DNA from: Cyathus striatus
Taxonomy: Eukaryota > Basidiomycota > Agaricomycetes > Agaricales > Nidulariaceae
NCBI GenBank assembly: GCA_025738555.1
Contig: JAOVFP010000014.1
Coordinates: forward strand, 496,001 to 560,000
DNA: 64,000 nt
Direction: 5' to 3'
Shown here: positions 57,037-64,000 of the stretch, in pieces
Layout of the letters: every line of letters starts with the position of its first letter
Position numbering within the stretch: the first letter of the stretch is position 1
Made by a program: the position numbers and the translations under genes
Notes under the pieces: model-generated
The model's input: the letters and a program-made list of their open reading frames with translations, nothing else
What the model was told of the DNA's origin: nothing
Databases searched by the model: none

Positions 57037-57262
57037 CATGTCTGTTCTTCTTAATGGTGTTATAGTCGCTGCAATATACAATGCCCAGGCAATAGGGAAC
57101 TCTATGTCTCTGTCAACTGCTACTACCTCTGGCCTACCATCGCAACTGGGGATTCATACTGTTGAGCTTTATGTTATGACAACAATTGGACTGCTACCTT
57201 GTTGCATTAATGTATGTGTGCAATTGGAACATGATACATGCCTCCGTTTAGGTCATTCGTAG
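57037..57262 (+). other. Possible first exon(s) of the Helitron gene
   Basis: A frame from ATG 57037 of about 58 codons to a GTATGT donor near 57210. A following exon may begin after TTTAG at about 57251 (VIRSMPIVEEVSRQ) and end at a GTAAGT donor at 57350, with the main frame entered after GTGCAG at 57398. The phases of these joins do not all agree, so the 5' structure is tentative. Confidence 0.35.
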
Positions 57263-59455
57263 TATGCCAATTGTTGAGGAGGTCTCTCGACAAATGTTTA
57301 TCTTATTTTCCCAAACTTTCCTCTCAATGCTCCAATGGAGTTGCTCAGTAAGTGTTTGTTTTGTAGTAAATTGTAAGGATTAGTAACAGTTTGTGCAGAT
57401 TTGCATCCTGTCATACACATCCCTCCTCTGTTGTCTCTCAATGGTACTTCTGCAGGACCTGGTGAGTGTGCTACCGTGAACCCTTCTACCCCATGTACAC
57501 CTTCGATGCTTCAACTTGTTCATGTCTTGGGTCCTTCATTTTATATTGCTGACCTATTTTCTTGTACCCGTGCAGATATTGTTGGTTTATTAATGGCCCA
57601 TTCTATCTATGATGTTGATGTTAATAATGTTAATGATTTTGAAAGCCATCTATTGATACTTCGTCACATTTTTGGTGGTGAATGTCTTATGGGTGTTAAG
57701 GGCCCTTTCTGTCATTTGGTTGCTGATCACTTTCCTGGCAATAATCAACTATGTGATTTCTTTCTTACATGTGTAATACATTCTTCAGTTTCATCTCAGT
57801 GTTTGGCTGAGGTCTGTGCTGTTTTTGATATAAGTGTACCTGGTATGGAGTTGCATCATCCTCATGTCCATCATCTTTTGAGTATGTTTTGTTATCGTTT
57901 CAAACCACCTCCATCCTCTGTGTTTACATCAATTACTGATTTTTTTAATAATTTAGACCGCCTTCGAAAACCTGATCTTGAAGAGTTTGTGTCATGACAT
58001 GGCTTGCCAGTTTTGTATGACTCATCTAACCTTGAGGATTTATGAGTTGCAATTACCAATCATCTGTTGACTGGATCATGTGCTTCCTCTCAGTTGTTGA
58101 TGTGTACACAATTTCGTGCAGACCTGTTTTCTCCACATTATACTGCAGAGTTGCATTCCAGCTCTGTATCTCTTTTACAGTTACAGGTTCTTGATAACAT
58201 TGTGTCTTCTATAAATTATGTTCCTTTGCACAGATTGTTGAATGTTTTACATATTGATTTTTCTGGTGTTGGCTCAAGTTCAAATCTTCGACAACTTCAT
58301 GTATACCTGAAGAAATTTTTAACACATCTCCACAGGGATATTAACAGTGGTAATGCAATGGATATCATTGACAACCAAGAGGCAGCCTTGAAATCAATAT
58401 GGGATTCCTGGCCTCAACTGCTCAGTACTGAAAAAAAAATGGATCTCATTAATCAATTTCGTAGAAACACAGATTCTGATGCCCTTTCCCTTAATGTTTG
58501 TGCCTCCTGCTCAAGTTCATACTTCAAATGTAATGGTTCAACTGTTTGTGGCCATGACATAAACTTGGATAATCTTTGTGTACCTTCTTGTAATCAACCT
58601 CCACTCTCTTTGGTACCTTTACCTTTCACTGAAGGACCCTTGAAGGATTATTTGCTTGATCCTTGGGGTGTTGAAGAATCTGAAAGTCCATATTTATTGA
58701 AATTAAATTTATGTAAAGAATGCTATGGAAAATTAAAAAATGGTAAGACACCTCCATTGTCACTAGCAAACCATAATTATGTTGGCCCTTTGCCCAAAGA
58801 ACTTCAGGATCTTACTATTGTGGAGGAATCTATGATTGCACATTGCTGTGCTAAAGTTTGTGTAATACAACTTTGAGAAACTAACCAAAATCTTGACATT
58901 CCTAGTGCCCAGCATGGTGTCAAGGGTCATATTATTATATATCCTCAAAAAACATCGAAATTGGAGAATATTCTCCCTATTCCTATTGAGGATGTGGTTA
59001 CACCAATTTGTGTATTATTTATTGGGTCCTCAGCTCCCTCACGGGAATGGTTATGAAGCAAAGCAAAACCACTGCTGGTTAGACATGAAAAGGTCTGAAA
59101 AGCTCTTGATTGGCTAAAAGCTCACAATCCTTTGTATTCTGACATAGTGATTAATTATGACAGGTTGGCCGGGTTTGAATCCGAAATATTGCCACCTATC
59201 CATGTTGAGCATATTCAATCAAGTGAGAGTGCAGAAATTTTGACTGCAGGTTATGCCAACTTGGGAAATGATGATAATAATCATACTGAGACTCTGGCAT
59301 CTCCAAACACTGAATCACCAATAGACCTCTTTCAGAGTGTAGTTATCACTGATGTTGATGCCAATGCTCCAGCTCATGAGCTGTGTGCTGCCGCCCTTAG
59401 ACATTTTAAAATGTGAGGAAAATCTTATTTACAATTACCACATGATCCCAGACCT

Positions 59456-61834
59456 GTGAATGAATTTAATAACCCTGCACTACTCCCCATGATATACCCC
59501 ACACTTTTTCCTTATGGCATTGGTGGTCCCGAAAGTTCTAGAAGACCTGTTCCTTTATCTTTTCAGCAACATTATTCATTTATTTTTATAGCTTTTAATA
59601 TCATTCAAAGATGGAAGGCTCTTCTTTACACCAGTCTAAAGGTTAAAAAATCTAGTTTTGATTGGGTCACAGCTACATTTGCCTCTGTCTCACCAGAGGC
59701 AATTCATACTGTCTCTGAGCATGTGGCAAAGGGTGATTATAAAACTGGTTCATCTGCTGAGGAAAAAAAGGTTATGGATCTAATGCAGCAAATAAGAACT
59801 GTTACTGCAGCTGTTTCAGGATCTGCTGCTAGTCGTGTAACCATGAGAAATGAGATTCGTGCATTGGTTGTTGAAAAAGGTCTTCCAACATTCTATGTAA
59901 CAATTAATCCTGCTGATGTATACAATCCCATTGTTAGATTATTGGCAGGTGATTCAGAGGCTGCTGTTAATGATTTGTTATCTGACAATCATTACAACTA
60001 TTGGACCCAAGCTACTTTAATTGCTCGTAACCCTGTTCTTGCCTCACAATTTTTTAATTTATGCATGAAACAATTCATTACTACATTATTAGGTTATAAG
60101 CCTTGTCGTGGTATGAATACTAATGAAGGTGTTTTTGGTGTTACCAAGGCATACTATGGCTGTGTTGAGGCTCAAGGTCATGGTTCTCTCCATTGTCATT
60201 TTGTAGTTTGGATTGAGGGAGCTTTAAATCCTGAGCAATTGAAGGATCAAATTCAAAAGCAAGGAGACATTGAATTTCGTGACAGATTGCTAGCATTCCT
60301 TGATGACACTATATCAAACAGTATTCCCCCTGATCCATGCCCAGATTTATCTATTCCCTCATCCTTGCACCACCCATGTTCTGTTAATGGTATTGCACAG
60401 GGAGAGCTGTCCTCTGATGAATACAGTAATTTGAAACAAAAAGACTTGCATTTCTTGGTTCAACAGTGTCAAATGCATGCCCATTCTGCAACCTGCTATA
60501 AATATTGGAGACCCAGTGAGGTAAAGGAATGCTGCTTTGGTCTGGGGAAAGGAGAGAAAATAGATTGCAGCTTTGTTAATGATGATACAGGTGAGATTTG
60601 TCTGTGTTGCCTTGATGTTTTTGTGAATAACTTTAATGCTACTGTTATCGAATCTATCCATTCTAACATGGATATTAAATTCATACTCTCTGGACCTGCT
60701 GCAAAGGCTGTTTTTTTCTATATCTGTGATTACATATCTAAGACTCAGTTAAAAACTCATGTCGCATTTGCTGCCTTGGAACTTGCAGTTAAGAAACTTG
60801 ATGAATATGTTCCTGAGGATGATGATTTACAAATACGTGCAAAGAAATTGCTGCAGAAGTGTGTGTATGCTATGCTCTCTCATCAAGAGCTTTCTGCACA
60901 GCAAGTGGCCTCCTATCTTATGGATTTTGAGGATCATTTTACAAGTCATAGCTTTCATTATTTATACTGGACATCCTTTGAACATTATATTGAATCACAG
61001 TTACCTTCTCCAGAATGTTACACTTCAAGTTCTGTAAACTCTCCACAATCTCAAGATAGTTCTATCAGTCATGGATCCAAAGGGTCAACTTCAAATATCA
61101 ATGTTAATGGTACTGCTGGTGAAGGTAGTAGCAATGATGTGGACATTAACTCTGATGTACATAGTATTTCATCAGATGATGTTGACTTGGAGGATTTAAG
61201 CAATGATGACAGTAATGCAGATGTTTCAGTGCATGTTAATCATACTGGATCTCTGACTGCCACAGTGTCCAAGGTATCAGATTATGTTTTTAGAGGTTTG
61301 CAGCTCCAACACTTGTGTCTCTGGGATTTTGTATCTCGTGTTGATAAAATCATGTTCAAGACTAGTCTATGTAATACCTCAGATACTACACAACCACATA
61401 CTGCTTCTGATACCAACATCCCTCAGTGTAATGCAAATTCGGATGAGGAATCAGATGTAGAACAACAATTTACCAGTTGCAAGAGAGGTTGCAAACCTCG
61501 TCAACATGTAAAGTTTCTATCTGAGCATCCTGAACACCTTACAAACATGGCTTCGTTGCGTGAACCAGGATCATATTTTGTTCCTGTACCTTGTGGACCT
61601 TCTATTCCAAGGCGTGACAAAAAGGATAGTGTGAGTCATCATGCCCGCCTGATACTGATTCTCTTTAAGCCTTGGAGATCTGTGAGTGACCTGTGTGATG
61701 ATAACCAGTCATGGCTAGAATCCTATTCATCCTTTTATTCTTCTTGTGGGGAGCAAGCTGTTCAGGCTATTGATAACATGCAAGTGCTTCATGAATGTAA
61801 AGACAGCAGGGATGACCATTTTGCTACCATGTGA
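59456..61834 (+). pseudogene. Helitron Rep domain segment (792 aa open)
   Basis: Longest uninterrupted part of the Helitron gene. It starts NEFNNPALLPMIYPTLFPYG, continues with GLPTFYVTINPADVYNPIV (residues 142-160), then the HUH motif HCH at residues 246-248 (genomic 60191-60199) inside GHGSLHCHFVVWIEG, and the two-tyrosine motif YICDYISK at 422-429 (from 60719). The HUH pair binds the metal ion and the tyrosines cut DNA in this family; all are intact. An acidic Ser/Asp/Asn-rich linker follows at about 535-600. Bounded by TGA codons at 59414 and 61832. Confidence 0.88.
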
Positions 61835-62479
61835 AAAAATCAAGCAGTTCTGAAATCAATGGAATCTAGTCATCCACGTACCAGTGACGATTTCATGGGT
61901 GAAGATGTAAGTGAGGAGGTCATACTTGATCATTTGGAATCTATCAGTGATTGCTCTAGCCATAAAATTGATGTTCTCTGGATGAATGCCTTCAACTGTG
62001 TCCAGCATGCTATTGCCGGCAGTCTTTTTGTATCTGTACCTGACAGTCATACACTACTGTCACTCAAGAACAACTTGTCTCTTACTCAGGTTATTGCCAA
62101 CTCATTCGATTCTATAGTCATCGACTCCAAACAGGAAGATATTTGGCAGAAAGCTTATGATGACCGATGCGACACCTGGAAACAGCTATCAAACATTTGT
62201 GATAATCCACCAATGGCTGGTACACAATCTGATTTCATCCCTACTAGTATTGCACTGCACTCAGTGCTCTCACTAGAACCTGAAATTGTTCAGCCAGCCA
62301 CTGAAGGTTCACATCCACTACAATCATCTCATTTTATGCAACCTCATCATGATGATACAGATAGTCCTCAATTTGCTGCAGTTGCTTGTATGTCATCTGA
62401 ATTTTCTCTTAACATTGAACAAAATAGAGTATTTACCATTGTTGCTAACCATAGTTTGTCCTGAGGTTCAAAGCAATTA

Positions 62480-63775
62480 CGGATGTACCTTGGTGGTCAG
62501 GGAGGCACTGGAAAATCCCAAATCATAAACTGTCTTTGGCAATTTTTTATTTGGAGAGACCAGAAGCATAGATTTTGACTTGCCTTGTTCACTGGTGTGG
62601 CTGCTCAGAACATCTTGGGAATGACCCTTCATGCTGCATTGAGCCTTCATCTAATCTCCTGAAAAGGTTCTTTGGATAAAACACGTCAAGATCTTGTAGC
62701 AATGTGGGAAGGTGTGGATTATTTGTTCATTGACAAAGTTTCCATGATAGGATGCTCCTTGCTCGTTCAGATCAATGAGGCTCTAATTATTGTGAAGGGT
62801 AACACCTCACCATTTGGTGGCATTAACATAATATTCACAGGTGATTTTGCCCAGCTCCCACCAGTTGCTCAAACAAGATTATTCAGTAATATTGATACTT
62901 CTAAACATCAGCATGCCTCCAAGCATGGACTTAATGATATTGATGGTAGATTGCTGTGGCTCTCAGTCGATACTGTCATAATCCTTAAACAAGTCATGCA
63001 TCAGTCTGGTGAACAAAATAGGCCTTTTGTTGACTTACTCCAAAGACTCTGTGAGGGAAAATGCACCAGTGATGATTTTGAACTTCTAAGCAGCCATCTT
63101 CTTGACCACTCTGACATAAACTGTATAAACTGGAAACAAACTCCTATCATTGTATGTGATAACCTGACAAAAGATTTATTGAATGAGAATGTGACAATAG
63201 CCTACTCACTAGCAACTGACCAGGAATTGTGCTGGTATTATGCTGCAGATACTCATGCTGGTAATGATGTTGACAACACTGACCTGAGAAATCATCTTCT
63301 TCAGCTTAATTCTTCACAGGCCAACTATTGCTTGGGTCGCATACCTTTAGTTTCTGGAATGCCTGTGATGATCATGCAGAATTACAATGTACCTGGAGGA
63401 ATTGTTAACGGCTCTGTTGGGACTCTGATATCAATTCGTTACCTTCTAAATAAATGGGGGGATAGACAGGCTACCTCATGTGTTGTGGAACTACTGACCA
63501 TGACTTCCGACAGTTTGCCTGATCTGAAAAATAAACAAGCTGTCATTTTGCAGGATATTACTGATTTAAAATTCACTCACCTGCATTCTGGAAAAAGATG
63601 TGTGATCAAGAGAAAACAGATACCTCTTCTACCCGCTTTTGCCATGACTGCACATAAGGCACAGGGAAAAACATTGGAAAAGGTTGTGGTAGATCTTCAA
63701 GGTTGTAGAGGTACAGAGGCCCCCTATGTTATGATGTCGAGAGTAAAGTCACTGGAGGGTCTTGCCATTCTTTGA
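62480..63775 (+). pseudogene. PIF1-like helicase segment of the Helitron
   Basis: Walker A in GGQGGTGKSQII (about 62492). Motif II reads LFIDKVSMIG, with Lys where PIF1-family helicases have Glu (DEVSM). Then INIIFTGDFAQLPPV, GMPVMIMQNYNVPGGIVNGS, and the C-terminal AFAMTAHKAQGKTLEKVVVDL and VMMSRVKSLEGLAIL. TGA stops at 62576 and 62660 split the first part. The loss of the catalytic Glu (GAG or GAA to AAG or AAA, a G-to-A change) fits the same decay seen on the other strand. Confidence 0.85.
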
Positions 63776-64000
63776 CCTTTCAATAAATCCAAAATCACCT
63801 GTAGATTGTCATAGGTGGTGCAGGATGAGATGAAATGTTTGGAGTGACTACACGAGGAAATGGAGAGGCAATTCAGCAACATTACTTCATGTGCTAGTAG
63901 TTCTCAACCACAAATGCTGCTCACGCTGTCAGGTTCCTCCACACAAAACTCTTCTCACAGTACTCCCCCAACTCGCAAGCACTACAGGTAATGTGGTGGG

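Larger units (their letters stand above)
57399..63991 (+). pseudogene. Helitron Rep/helicase gene, one frame with 13 premature stops
   Basis: One unshifted reading frame of about 2,197 codons runs from 57399 to a TAA at 63989, which is also a possible GTAATG donor. It is broken by TGA at 57995, 58043, 58874, 59054, 59096, 59414, 61832, 62462, 62576, 62660, 63773 and 63845, and TAG at 63812. In order: an N-terminal region of unknown function; a Cys-containing segment (58490-58600) and a DUF6570-like motif (CKECYGKLKNGKTPPLSLAN, then LTIVEESMIAHCC); the Helitron helicase-like and Rep domain; a low-complexity acidic linker (61,020-61,450); and a PIF1-like helicase. Where the family is well conserved (EWL-R-xKAKPL, V-R-xALxWLKAHNPLY, LAIL-R-PF) the TGA falls on Arg. 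No frameshift is needed anywhere. Confidence 0.88.
56900..64000 (+). mobile_element. Helitron, open at the right window edge
   Basis: A rolling-circle transposon identified by its Rep (HUH, two-Tyr) and PIF1-like helicase segments on one gene. The region is markedly poor in CG dinucleotides compared with the family locus to its left. The 3' end (CTRR with hairpin) is not in the window, and the 5' end is not determinable. Confidence 0.85.

Noticed and set aside
57995..63847. TGA recoded as an amino acid in the Helitron
   Set aside because: Other genes in the window end normally at TGA, and the stops fit CGA decay; a TAG also interrupts the frame.

Overview
The window looks like a gene-poor, repeat-rich piece of a basidiomycete (probably Agaricomycete) genome. 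The reasons are short GT-AG introns of about 46-53 nt, a PDR-type ABC transporter and a 2OG-Fe(II)-oxygenase-like gene typical of mushroom-forming fungi, a degenerate NLR (helical N-terminus, NB-ARC, TPR), a large Helitron, and several small inverted-repeat elements. No tRNA, rRNA or CRISPR array was seen.

Layout. 1-3.5 kb: 3' half of a PDR-type ABC transporter gene (+), entering from the left edge, with changed catalytic residues in its second ATPase domain. 3.65-5.28 kb: a three-exon 2OG-oxygenase-like gene (-). 5.3-8.9 kb: nothing recognisable. 8.95-9.97 kb: a TA-flanked, Tc1/mariner-like non-autonomous element. 10.4-11.0 kb: possible membrane-protein remnant. 11.2-14.65 kb: an NLR pseudogene with six in-frame stops and about three frameshifts. 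15.6-15.9 kb: promoter and first exon of a small secreted protein whose remainder is replaced by a repeat block.

16-55 kb is one complex locus. It is built from ten copies (order + + - + + + + + - +) of a gene family I do not recognise. Each copy has about 200 residues in exon 1, a phase-1 intron of 46-50 nt at a fixed place, and a second exon that carries a conserved acidic DSDVWS-type motif at or near its end. The pattern of segments weakly resembles a protein kinase fold with all catalytic residues and the activation segment lost; this is inference. Copies sit in larger duplications: 20.7-27.3 kb matches 44.8-51.5 kb, and 32.2-34.8 kb matches 37.2-39.2 kb. Most are preceded by a conserved ~75-bp promoter module, often as an inverted pair around a hairpin. 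Copies 9 and 10 form a head-to-head palindrome with 1,233-bp arms in which I see no difference and a 120-bp spacer. Just outside the arms similarity drops sharply, which suggests gene conversion. One copy has lost its start codon and one its splice acceptor.

55.3-56.5 kb holds a foldback repeat and a TIR element. 56.9-64 kb is a Helitron, open to the right edge. Its Rep/helicase protein can be read in one unshifted frame for about 6.6 kb, broken by twelve TGA and one TAG codons. Several TGAs fall where the family has Arg, as expected if CGA decayed to TGA by CpG deamination. The NLR pseudogene shows a similar C-to-T nonsense pattern.
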